Shown one piece after another: positions 1 through 12,097 of a DNA stretch of 64,000 nucleotides. The notes beneath the pieces are model-generated. The model was not told the DNA's origin and made no database searches. It saw nothing but the letters and a program-made list of their open reading frames with translations. The stretch is from positions 51,969,001 through 52,033,000 of the forward strand of contig CM059582.1 of the NCBI GenBank assembly GCA_030407085.1. Reading direction: 5' to 3'. The translations under genes were made by a program, and so were the position numbers. The stretch is from Trichopria drosophilae. Lineage: Eukaryota; Arthropoda; Insecta; Hymenoptera; Diapriidae. Each line of letters opens with the position of its first letter. Position 1 is the stretch's first letter.

Positions 1-2447
1 ATAATGATTTATATTGATTCCAAAGAAAACAAATTGCTTTTTTTTGCACTTGTGGATACGTTGAAACTGAAATACATCCGAAAACCAATTTAAATCTAAG
101 ATAGATGTGTACATAATAAATACTATAAAAGTGAATTGAAAAGATAAGATAAAAGAATGTTAATTTATTTATAGGTTATATTACAATTAAATTGTAGTAA
201 TCAATTTAGTATGTAGGAAAGATGAATTTATAGTTGACCGTATTTATTTAAACTATTCTTTTAATATAAATTAATATATATTTTGTATACAATTAGGCAC
301 AAATAAGCTTGCTATGAAAGTGAAATAATAAGCATAGCACCATGAATAATTATCTAAGTTTTCATGAAATAATGGCTACTGATTGTCACCTCTCACTTAC
401 AAACACATAGAAAATGCAGAAAGTGCAATAAGTATTTCTGAAAGTTATTGTATTGCCAATATGTAGGTTCTTTTATGTGCTCAGGCTATCATTTACATTT
501 GTGTTTTATTGTACTTATTATTCCTTTGATAAGTAACCGATCTACAAATGTACTTCCTGCTGGACTATTTTGTCACACGTAACTTGATTAGATTAAAATA
601 TTATATTGGTTATTAGCTGCTGAAAATGTATTATGTATGCAAAATACATTGTGTAATTTTATTCACAACTGTTTTATTATTTTATATCTGCCTGACGGTA
701 AGAAAATTATGCTATACAGTTTACTCTACATATCTGATCTATTACGGAATGATGAAAGGGTTCAATATCTTATTTAACTTAAAACCATTTTTATTAAAAA
801 TCGTCTTGATGGGATCGTAAGAAATATTACCTGTGGCTATTCTTCACGTAACACATCGTTTTCTTGTTGTTTTCTTTATATATGAAATTGTCAAGTCTGC
901 ATTAGTGCCTGGTACATTGTTTCCTATACTATCTATATCATTTTGATCTAATACATTTTATGAAATTTGTTGAAATTCTATATTAATAACCAATTTTTGA
1001 AATGTTATTAGATTATTATTTTTCCACTGAAAATTATTATATTATATAAAAGTGTACATAACGTGTTCATCTTAAAAGGGCATGGGCTGTTTGGAATACG
1101 TGTTTGAAACTTTGACAGGTAGGAGTAAAGAACATTGGTAACATGGGTGTAAAAGTACATGCACATGGTTTCATAAGCAGCGATGTAACAGAATATCAGA
1201 GCGGTGATCATCGTGCACTGATGCCCTGATTTACGTGACTAAAATGCCGCAACCTGCGGAATCGGTAGAGTCACGTTTTCGAGTGCAATGACGAGAAGAT
1301 GATTAATAGTCGTAATGTATAGTGTAATGTCGACATGTAAAATTGTTTCATGTACATTTCAATCCCAGCATGCAGTAGCTCGTTCGTTGAAATTGCATGC
1401 AGCAACGAGGGGTGAAATTAATTTTCACTTTCCAATACTCTCAGCTAAAATTTGGCAGGTTTATGTGCAATCGTATTACGTAATTTTAACTGATACGGTG
1501 GAGTCTTCAGAATGGATTTGAGGTGTCGATTTTTAATATATTGACTTCTGTCTTAAGAATCGGTATGACATATTAATGATATATTATTATGTTATTCATT
1601 ATATATGTTAATTTTGGGATTATGTATAAAGGGAATAACCGGACTAACTGTTTATGTCCGAATTTACAGTATGTTAAATTGGTGATAGAAGTCAAATCTC
1701 TTTACTGATAAATTTCGATCTTACTTGAGCCCACTTATGCTGAAATTTGTGAAGATCTATTGCAACATGGCTGTAAAGACTGCAAAAACCCGTATCCGGT
1801 ACATATACTTTCCGGTTAGGTTTTTGACACTGCATTTTAAAATGTATGTAGAAACCATGTTTTTTAGTATACGAATGTGTGAAATATTCCACGCCTTAAG
1901 CGAAATCTTGTATGTAATTACATTTAACTAATTACATGTTTTAATTACATTTTTATTATTTTTTATTTCCATTGCATGTACGAGAATATTTTGGTAGGCT
2001 GTTGAGACGAATGAGGCAACACCGAGAGCTTCAACTTCTAAGATTTTACTGTCATGTGTCCGTATATATTGAATTATCTGCATTTAAATCTCTAGCTTCG
2101 AGGGCTTTTTGATAATAAGGTTCGCATTTGACTATATTGAAGAGCTTTGCCTAGTTCTATGATAACTAGTAATTTGATAATAAATGTAATCACAACCGTA
2201 GAGGGTGTAATTATTTGTTAGATTAAGATGAATTTTGACTTGTTGAATTTCCTTAAAACACGGATTGTTGTGCTATATTTTTTCTCGTTCAACCTTCTAC
2301 AAGGCTTACTAATTAGGCGATATACACAGCCGTGCTACTATTTGTTAGTACTATGCATAAATCATTTTTGCAGAGAAATCGCCTTCATTCCCTCAATTGT
2401 AAGGTGCTTTGGTTTGGCTAAAAGGATGTTTTCGATTCAGGGGACGT
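1..2447. other. AT-rich intergenic DNA, nothing recognised
   Basis: Only short chance open frames with no signal peptide, domain or splice-site support. Confidence 0.6.
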
Positions 2448-2825
2448 AAAATAACCATTATACGCCTCCTTTAGGGGGCATGAATTAAAACCAGTCTGAA
2501 AATAGACAATTTTTCGAAAAAAAGCCGATAAATACGATTTCTTATAAGGTTCTACATTACAATACATTATGATAATGGTGCGATATAATAAAAAACGACA
2601 ATTGTAAATACAAATAAATGCGCAGTAGCAGGGTATTATATGAATTTTCCATTATAAACATGAACATTACTAATTGAAAAATAAACTCGCAGTGATTCGT
2701 AAACATCTTTAATTGGGGTGATAGAGAAAGAATGGTCATTTTACTCCCTTAATCAAAAAATATTGTTTGCACCACGGCCGTAAAACGACCATTTCACGCC
2801 CTTGGTGCAAAAAGTACTATTGTGG
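2448..2825. repeat. GGCGTAAAAT-family repeat, interrupted copy
   Basis: ACGTAAAATAACCATTATAC at the left and CCGTAAAACGACCATTTCAC near the right are recognisable family blocks. The 230 bases between are ordinary AT-rich DNA. Confidence 0.5.
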
Positions 2826-5800
2826 GCATGCTGATCAAGTAATTTACAGCTAAACTGATAGCTGCGAATAATATTCTCTCCAATTTCAATTTAATTAAGA
2901 ATTCAAGAGAAGGTTTATATACGTTTTTGAACCTATGCTTCAATTTTTAAAATTTTATTATTTTTCTTTATTATTTTGATTTTGATTTTTTTATTATTAT
3001 TATACCACAATCCACATCGATAAGAAATCCTTCTTCCTGACCACAAAATTACATAATTTCCGCGTTAAAATTTGGATTCGAGCTACCTTAAAATAGTAAC
3101 AGTTATCAGTGTCTTCAAGAATAATAGATTACTTTCAAATAAGAAACTATATTAGTTTATCGATCTTGCGAAATAAAGAAAAACAGCTGTCTGACTGACA
3201 TAATAATAAACAATATATTTTCAATACCTTTCACATATTATGTATTATATGCGCAATATGTTAGTGTACATGGTTAATTAATACGGAAAGGGATATATGC
3301 ACATAATCCAATTGTTACGGGTTCGCTCTATAATATACATTATTTTCAGATTCATTGCGCGGAAAATTCACGCGCCTCTGTCAGTAAGGACTCAGGAATG
3401 AAGAGGCCGAGACGCAGCAGTGCGTAAAAAGTGAATTTTATGCAACACCATATCTGAATAATCCGTAATGTAGAAAATGCGTTAAATCCTCCGTTATCTG
3501 TTTATTTTTCATATCACGTTAAGTCAAATTGTCGCGCACGATATATGTGCATAGCTACAAATAATATCGAGAATATTTTACTTTAAAATGTGCATTAGTT
3601 TATGAATACGAGAGATATATAGCTACTCTCGAAGCTCTGTTGATACATATGCAAATTTTCTTAAACTTCTTGTTTTAGGCCCACCTGGTAATTATGATTG
3701 CATGCTGCTTATATCATCGTGATGAGCATATTGCCAAGTCCGGCTGATAAGAGTAATGTATATTCTTTGGCTGTCATCAGATTTTAAAAATGAAAAATTT
3801 TGTAAGGCATTTGCATGATATGTTATTTGAACATCCTACTACTGGTCTGTTGCCCTGTGAAGTAAGGACTATCTGCTGAAGAATTGCAATAAAAAAACTG
3901 CTAAAAAATTCCAAAACCACTCACAGAGTTGAAGTCAGAATTATAGAAGAATACACGTTCAACATGATGCAATAGCAAGAAAAAGGATGAAATTCAGTAT
4001 ATTTTGCAATACATAATAAACAATATGTTTCAATAATAACTGAAAAAATACGAATCGATTCGGTGAGAATTCTTTTTTATATAAATTCTTCAATATGGGA
4101 ATTTTTAATTTAGGAATGTGACATAAGTTTTTAATGAGGCTAACGATAGTTAATCGGTCACATATGCTTTGCGTAAGTAACGAGTTCACCCAAAATAACA
4201 AATAATAGCACCAACATTTTGTGCTTTTTATGTGCTCTGCGTTTTTGTTCATTCTCCATCTTTTTAACCGGATATTATAGCAGTTAGGAAAATCAAGGAT
4301 GGCCGATCATCCAGGTTTACACAGAGTCAACACTTATTTAATGTGTCGACACGGATTATTTATTTCGCGGCGTATCGCAAACAACAATTGATACAAGTTT
4401 AATACTAATGTATTGAGTCTCTCCCTCATAATCTGAATATGCGACCGATCGCGATCAGATGTCTGCAGGCGACTGACTCGTCGCTCGAATTTACCGTCGA
4501 TCGTTGCATAGCTAACGACTTTTCACGAAGGGACCGTTTGTATTTATTTGTTTACTTACGCATACATTAAAGTAATTAGTACATACTTCTCAAAAGTCTA
4601 CAATATCAGTACAGTGAACTTTTCCTATTTCTGTCAAAATGTCGGCATTTTGATCCATAAAGCACTTATTAGATACGATAGTTGGAAGCATTAAATTCAC
4701 CAGTAATGATACCGCGTGTTTTGAATCTATTTAATCATATTCTCCAATGTTCTGTTGCTTTGCACGCCAAAAGCAATTAACCGTGAAATCATTTGTTACA
4801 CCAACATTGCTTTTGGATGTTATCACAGATTCCTTACGATAAAAATCTCAACAAACTTTATGATTTATAACATAATTTTAAAAAATACAATATTAAAAGA
4901 GGCGAGTGGTTTTTTTGGCTGCAGGTTTTAAGAGGATGGTTGTCGTTTCTGTTTAAACCGCTTATGCTATTTTGTAACTGACTGTTTTTGAAAAAAGTTT
5001 ACTACAGTATTGAGAATATAAATACTAATTAGTCTCAATATTGACATTATGATTCTTAAATTTTTGTTTCCATTGTTATCTATTAAACTTTATATGTTTT
5101 GCTTTTAGGATTTGTTCCTATTCTACAAAAAGTACTAATTAAAAATCTATTTCCATCCATTTAATCTAGTCTAGCCCATCTAGCTGCTTACGTAACAATG
5201 CAAATGCAAAAATGTCGACGTCAACGAATTATACCCATGCCAAAATCACGATTATATTAGATATGCCTTAATTGAAATGCATTGAAGTGCCTCTTATTAG
5301 GTTAAATTGGTTTTCACAACTATTGTATAATGATGATATCATAACTAAGTCATAACCTACGCAAAGAGCGACCTATTTTAAGAGGAAATTGTTACTTCAA
5401 CATCTGTAATATGAATAATACGCTAAATTAGTATTAAAAAATAGTTCTGTAAACCATTATTTAGAACTGAAAATTGTCTATTACATTTATGATGTTGAAA
5501 TGTTATAATATATTGTCAGCTAATGGTTACGTCAATGAATTAATAACTCCATATTAAAGCATGCGATTTCCATTCCAAATTGTCATTTACTTAAATACAA
5601 GATCCACAAAAGTAGAAGTTAAATAAATTTTCGATTTCAATTGTCTTACATCACGTCACAGAAAATGCATTTTGATGTCAAGTGACTCCTACTCATGTCA
5701 TCAAAGGCAACAGTTCAGGGTCTAATGTCGATCCGTCTTATACGATTAGAATCCATTTAAATGCTAGATTCCGGATATTCTGGTGCATGTATACGAACTG

Positions 5801-7969
5801 ATCAGGATTTAATCAACTCATTTTATTTTCATCACTGGTTAGGTCTATTTAAAATTAAAATAACTAACTCTCGAATTTACTTATACTCTCATTAGTAACG
5901 TACAACAATATCTGTTATTTACTAAATGTCTAATAACAAATTGTGAGCAGGATATTGAGACAGTATTATATCAATAAGAATTTCTTGTTGAAAGTGCATG
6001 AGTCTACTATCTTCATTACCTGGAGAAATTAATTTAAGGTAAGTTTCAGAGAGCTAATATTAAACGCCTCTGAACGTGTTCAATGTTACGTAAATATATA
6101 TAAGTAGAATATGGATTCTATTAAACGTTTTTTATTTTTAATTTTACATTTGCTATAAACCTGCATAAGCATGCCCAGTGGCACTCCTAACAAAACCGCT
6201 AATAATCACATCAGTTAACGAAGTTAATTTCATTACTTTGAAGAGTTCTGAATGAACGAATTAAAATAAGCGTAAAATGACATAATCATTTAATACGTCT
6301 GCGACATAAAAAAGTTAGTTATATATAATGAAAATATTTAGAAAGTATAATTTATATATGTAACAGAATTTTGATGAAATTTGTTTCTTTAAATTAAACG
6401 TAGATTTCTTTAAAATTAATAATTATTAGCTTTAGTAATGTATAGTAGTTCCTCTCTACTAGTCATCTAGAGGTGTCGATTACAGGAATTGTAATTTTAA
6501 GTGATATTTATTACTTCAATTTAATGAAGTTCATGAAAATATTTAAAGTTATAATTATTAAACCAGGCTAAATTTCATTAAATATAATAATCATTAAATT
6601 TTGTGAAATGTCTACTGTATTTAGTGTATGTATTAGTTTGCTTACATTTAGTTTTTTTTTTGCATTTTTTAAGAGTATTACAGTCTACAGTTCGCACTGC
6701 AGTAGAAAGAGTTGCCAGAATGAAAACTCTTCAGGATGGACTTTAGAGTATTATTCTAACAGAGGAAGGCAGATGACGTTTTCAAAACGCCATCCGTTCC
6801 GAAAGCCATTGATTTTTCATATAATGTCATAATACGAAGCAACCGATTTCGTTACGTCTTCCTTTCGATGCACTCATACGACATAACTATTTCCATTATT
6901 GAATAATTCTACACGCCCACGTTCTACAATGGATATTTTGTGATTTCATGAGCCGCACCTGCGATCGTCTCCAGACATCTAATTACAAGGTAACGGATAG
7001 TTACAAAACTATTTTCTAAGTAGGCGCGGATAACATCGATATCTGGCACTGTATTAATTGTCATCGTCCTTGATCCGTCTAGCACTCCATATAACAGAAA
7101 AGCATTAGGTTAAGGAAAAGTAAAATCACCGTGCGGCAATGATGATCAGGATATACTGGCATTACATTTTGTGCTATTAAAAAATACCTAGATTTATTTG
7201 CGCGTGCGAATATGCAAGATTCCTCATGCTAATCCTAGACGAATGCATTACCAGAACCTTTAACACCCGTAACTGTACAGATAATATCTACCGCTTATTT
7301 TGATACGGTGGCATCTGCTATCAAAGAAATTTATAACTTACTTTCATTAGATTTATACTCATGAACAAAACATCGAGAAAATATTTACGTGATATCGCTG
7401 TATTGCTTGCTGAGATACATTTTTACAATATATTAAATGTTTGATAATACATTGCTTCATTTAATGATTATGTAAGAGTAACTTTTAATCAGATCCTAAG
7501 AATGTGTATAGATTATAAACATTTTCATCTAACATTGTCGTTATAAATTCACGTACGAAACGTATTAACGTGTTGTGCATTGTAATCGTGGGAAAAGATT
7601 GTTCGTTTATTATTCTTGAATTAATATGATTTATTATTATTTCAATCTCTTTGAACGTGAGAATGAAATACTTCTTATTAATAAATTAATTTGATTATTC
7701 AAGGCATCAAAGTTGTAAAAAAAATATTATGATTTTTACCATTATGGAGTCCTTTTTAGTTAAAATACAAAAAGTGACTGCTATAATGATATAACATTCT
7801 GAACGAATTCATGAACTTTTCCAGAATTCTTATTCAGTGTTTGTGGAACCATTATTAAATATTCATTCAGCTTTTAACGCTAAGCATTACTCACGAATAT
7901 ACAGATAGTATAACCCTTTTATTGCAAACTTTTTTCATATCGGAGTTAAACAAAAATTAAGAGGGTTTT
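2826..7969. other. AT-rich intergenic DNA
   Basis: No gene seen. A slightly GC-richer patch lies at 4430-4560. An open frame at 6608-6832 begins with a hydrophobic stretch and continues basic and Cys-containing, but it lacks any supporting signal. Confidence 0.5.
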
Positions 7970-8560
7970 CCACAGTTTTTCCATCGTAAAAATTTTACGC
8001 CTCGATTTGCGGGCCTAAAATGTCAATTTCGCACCTGCGTGGGCATAAAAATCGTAATTTCACGCCTACTGCATCAAAATAGTTATTTTTGATACAGTGT
8101 CCGTAAAGTGCGGCTTTACGCATTTTTGACATTTTTTAGGTGCACGTATACGCCCACTTGCATCAAAAAATATTGTTCGGCGCATGTGCGAAATTGTTTT
8201 TTGTACTAATGTGAATGCGGACCTCGCTTTCAGCTCGGCCCACAAACCTCACATTCGTAGAAAAAACTTTTACGCACTTGTATCGAAAACTACTATTTTG
8301 AATCAAGGGCGTAAAATGGAGTTTTACGCCTCGACAATTCTTTGAGAGGTGAAAATTCTACGAATATTATTTTTTGATGCAGTAGACGTAAAATTACCAT
8401 TTTACGTAAAATTACCGGAAGTGTTTTTTTTCATGCAGTAGGCGCTAAATTGACATTTTACGTAAAATTACCGTAAAATGACAATTTTACGCCCTCATTT
8501 GCGGGCGTTAATCATCTATTTCACGACTCCTGGTGCATAAAATAAATTTTACGAGCGAAA
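7970..8560. repeat. Dispersed GGCGTAAAAT palindromic repeat, largest copy
   Basis: Short inverted blocks of the form GGCGTAAAAT-NNN-ATTTTACGCC are separated by TGCATCAAAAA and CAGTAGGCG spacers. At least eight such blocks occur. Relatives lie at 2448-2825, 24636-25040 and 40560-40735. Confidence 0.7.
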
Positions 8561-9279
8561 TCAGGGCGAAAAATTTGATACAAAAATAACTATTTCATGT
8601 TACGAAAATAATCTTCTTAAAATAAACTTCCCAAAGGCGATCACCGAAGTCCTACCGAGGGATTTTCCGCACTGTTATGTTATTTAAATTTGCTTTAGAA
8701 ACAATTTTTATATTTCCAATATTTACAAAGCTTTTCTAAAATTATATTTTCAACAATTTCTATAGAAAGTTCAACGCTTGCATGACAACATTTAAAAAAT
8801 GCGTTCATAAATAACTTGGCAATGTGTTTCTTGTAAATTTATTTTCTTCATAAGAAAAGTAATTGCTGTCAAATCGCTGTAAACACTTTCTTGAACGAGA
8901 AAAAAACCTCGGTATATCGTCGTATACATCTGTCTTAATCGGAAGATTTCCTGAATATCGCGTTCAGCCATTTACGGAAATAGCAATAGACTCCGCTCAC
9001 GCGCGCTAATCATTTTCTCTGCGGGGAAAGTAATTAACTTCATTATAAAATAAGAAATTGAAGCAAGCATTATTTATCAATATCGTATGACTTACTAAAT
9101 CCTGATTATCGATACCATATTAGGTATGAGAGATCAATCACTAAAGCTAATGTAATATAAACTACAATAAAACTTTTGGTAAAATATCAATTATATACAT
9201 GTTGTTAGGTTACATGATTTTCATGATTAGCGAAGAAATAAACAATTCGAAAACTGTATTTAATTTTTTTTTTTAATTA

Positions 9280-10376
9280 CAGTAGGTTCCCTATGTATTT
9301 ACCAGTTCGGGTCTTCCTCACTGTAAAAAATCCCTTTGTAAAATTACTAGGAATTTGTAAAATGAAACCACGGTTTTACTAGCAGCAGTGTAAAATCACA
9401 ACTCTGAAAAATGTAATATTCCTATTTGGCTAGGTATTTTACCAGTGCAATAGTAACATTACACAAAAGTTGTAAAATTGCTATTCCCAGACTGGGTCGT
9501 AAAAATTACCTATTCTGACAGTAGTAATTTTACTATTTTCAGAATTGTATTTTATAAACTAAAATTCAACTCGCGATTGTAAATTTACGCTCGGAGTAGC
9601 AAAAGTGCTATAGAGACTTAAAGCGCAAAGGGACTGAATCAAATAAGAAAAGAGTTGTACAAAATTAAAGTTGCAAAGTTTAATTGCAAGATTTGAAACT
9701 GATGTATTTATTTATTTACTTATTAATAAACGGCCTAACGGCCTTTAAAAAAGTAAAAGAAAAACATAGCATGAAAGTGAAATAAAATAAAGTATTTAGT
9801 ACAATCGTTACACATATGTACTATATAATTTTATTTACCATGATATCCTTTTCCCAACAATATTTTTCAAAATTTACAGCTTAACCGTGAAAATACTGCA
9901 ATGTATACAAAAGATTAGATAACCCAACCTGACCTGAAATGTCCGAAAATATAAAATAAAGCTCAAGCGCTTGTTAATTTCAACCAGAAAACTGTAATTT
10001 TACAACGCTGTTGTAAATGTTAACCTGGTATTTCAAGCTATGTAAAATTACTATCCGCCTATGTAAATTTACAAGTGCGGTAGTAATTTCATAAATTTCA
10101 TAGGGATTTTACTGCTCTCAGATTGGGTCGGAAAAATTACCTACTCTTAGAGTAGTAATTTTACAAAGCGATTTTTTACAGTGCTCTTCCGTTTCGTTAT
10201 ATTTACCAAAAGAAGGGGAGGGTCGCTTCTCCCACTCTCCTGAGTCCCGTTGCGTTCGTGACGTCGCAGCAGGCCCATTTTGAGGGCCCAGCCCTGAAGT
10301 TGGGGAAAAAGGATCGGCGACGAGTAAATATAATGAGCGAGACGCAATTATACCGGCACTCTACTGCATTGAGAAT
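9280..10376. mobile_element. Pogo-like MITE interrupted by another element
   Basis: The left end (9280) CAGTAGGTTCCCTATGTATT and right end (10376) match the ends of the element at 29003-29258, and the flank 10190-10370 follows the interior of that copy. TA precedes the left end, but CA follows the right end, so it has decayed. A hAT-like element sits 39 bases inside the left end. Confidence 0.7.
9319..10183. mobile_element. Non-autonomous hAT-like element nested in a pogo-like MITE
   Basis: The inverted ends CACTGTAAAAAATC and GATTTTTTACAGTG extend inward for about 32 bases with one mismatch. Flanking 8-mers GTCTTCCT and CTCTTCCG agree at six of eight positions, consistent with an old 8-bp duplication. 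Subterminal regions on both sides repeat GTAAAATTAC and its complement many times, as in transposase-binding arrays. The interior (about 9600-9960) has no coding sequence. Confidence 0.65.
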
Positions 10377-11415
10377 GTTGACATCGTGAAACCTGGAAAA
10401 CATGAAAAATTCTGAAAAATAGCTGCTTATTTGCGTTTCTTTATCTGAACAGGGTCTTACTTGTTGGAAAATTGTTATTATTTTATTCTTTACTTCTTTT
10501 TAAATAATATTCATTTTCAAATACATACTTAGACAGATGACTGATATACCGCAGAACGCACAATCGACTGCAGTGAATGAATTCAAATCGCTTACGTTAA
10601 TCGATCTTCAGAATATAAACTTATTAGAACTTTCGCTTTGGAAGTTCTACTTTTATAACGCATTCGACTACACTTGTGTTTTGAAAACTATTCAATTGGA
10701 CTGACAAATGAACTCAGTTTAAAGTACACGCATAAACGTCTAGGCGCAATATTCAGTTAGAGATACGATAATTGCCACCGTGACATTTCTTTAGCATTCA
10801 TGACAAACCCAGTCTTGCGTTATTACAGAACCATGCACAACATTTCGTCTGCATTATATGACGTCGTTTGTTTCACATACAGAGCTAAAAACAAGTCTTA
10901 CATTCGACGGCTCCGTATACACTAATTGAAATTGCTTGTATTTCATTTTACAATTTAATGTTTTGATTATTGTAATACGTTTATGAAGTCTGACAAACAA
11001 AAAATATATAATGGGAAAATATTTTTTAATTCTTTCAATACAAGGAATTATAATCCTTTTATATCATTCTCCATGATAGTAAAATTACTTATTCAGGACC
11101 TATTTCAAGAACGTTGTTCTGTGGTCTGAAAATGTTTAATTAAAACAAAAATCAATCCCTTCCTACGCATACTAAATATTAGACCGGTCGTTTTTACGGT
11201 CAACACTTACAAATAACTGTTAATAAATGCAAACTAACTAACAGAAAATATTGTAACTACGGAAGTTAGCATGTAATTGATACTTATTAAAATATTACGT
11301 GAAAATATAAGCGATCTATGAAATAATAAACCTGATATGCTAACAATTAATGAAATAAGGCGATACGCGCCACTTCGCTCGAGCTTAATCTTTATCGCCT
11401 TCAGACTTATACAGA

Positions 11416-12097
11416 TCATAAAAGATAGCTCGATAACATCCACTTTTCCTGATCCGCACAAAAGGAAAAACAGTTTCATTGCATCACAACAAAAATATTT
11501 GCCCAATTATGTTCAAACCTGCCGGCACATTTCCATTTACGATGTTGCTTAAAGTCCAACCTACGGGAAATAACCCAGAATCTGGCATGATGAATTTGAC
11601 ACAATGGCGGTTAACCTAAAAACGAGATAATGAATGCAATAGTTAGTTTTCTACCAACATGTTGAAACAATAATTAATGTCGTAAACATTTATCACTAAA
11701 TTGCGTTGCGCTATGCTTATACGTACCTGCGAAATGTTATTCCCATCAATGTAGAAAATGTGTAAAGGATTCGTTGCGTTATAATCGAACCGATAACAAG
11801 GATGGAAACAATAGTCGAATATAGATGAGTCGATACGTGCCAATACGTAGTCGCTATTAAAGCCGCGGTAAAGATGCATTCTTTCCAGTGAGCCATAGGC
11901 CACGACCTCTGTAGATAATAATTACCTGAAGTAACGTAATACAGAAATATCTGTACGTACTCGTAAAATCTGCTCGTCGTTGGGAGTACGTGTGCAGGCA
12001 ATAACTTTACCTGAGACGCAGAACAAGCCTTGTGCAACGATCCATTGCGCTGTGTATAAAGAAGTAGCGTGTCTCCGGAACTTAATTTTTGCAGCAT
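11416..12097 (-). CDS. Candidate 3' exon chain of an unrecognised gene (partial)
   Basis: Three segments have good splice signals on the minus strand: exon A 12097-12011 (acceptor TTTCCTTTCAG, donor CAG/GTAAAG), exon B 11908-11727 (acceptor ATCTACAG, donor CAG/GTACGT) and exon C from 11448 (pyrimidine tract then GATCAG). Two frames stay open through all three. One (A entered in phase 1) gives a Tyr/Asp/Asn-rich chain with motifs such as RFDYNATN and FYIDGN and stops at TGA 11418-11416. The other starts at ATG in exon A, is hydrophobic with a likely membrane segment, and stops about 30 bases further on at TAA. Upstream exons were not found and no family was recognised. It could be the end of a real gene, a pseudogene or chance. 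Confidence 0.3.

Noticed and set aside
6608..6832. 74-codon frame with a hydrophobic N-terminus and basic, Cys-containing remainder
   Set aside because: The hydrophobic part comes from a T-rich run. No promoter, splice or poly(A) support and no recognisable motif.
10147..10403. Two overlapping minus-strand frames of 66 codons
   Set aside because: They lie in the GC-rich part of the pogo-like MITE; similar frames occur in the copy at 28931-29239.
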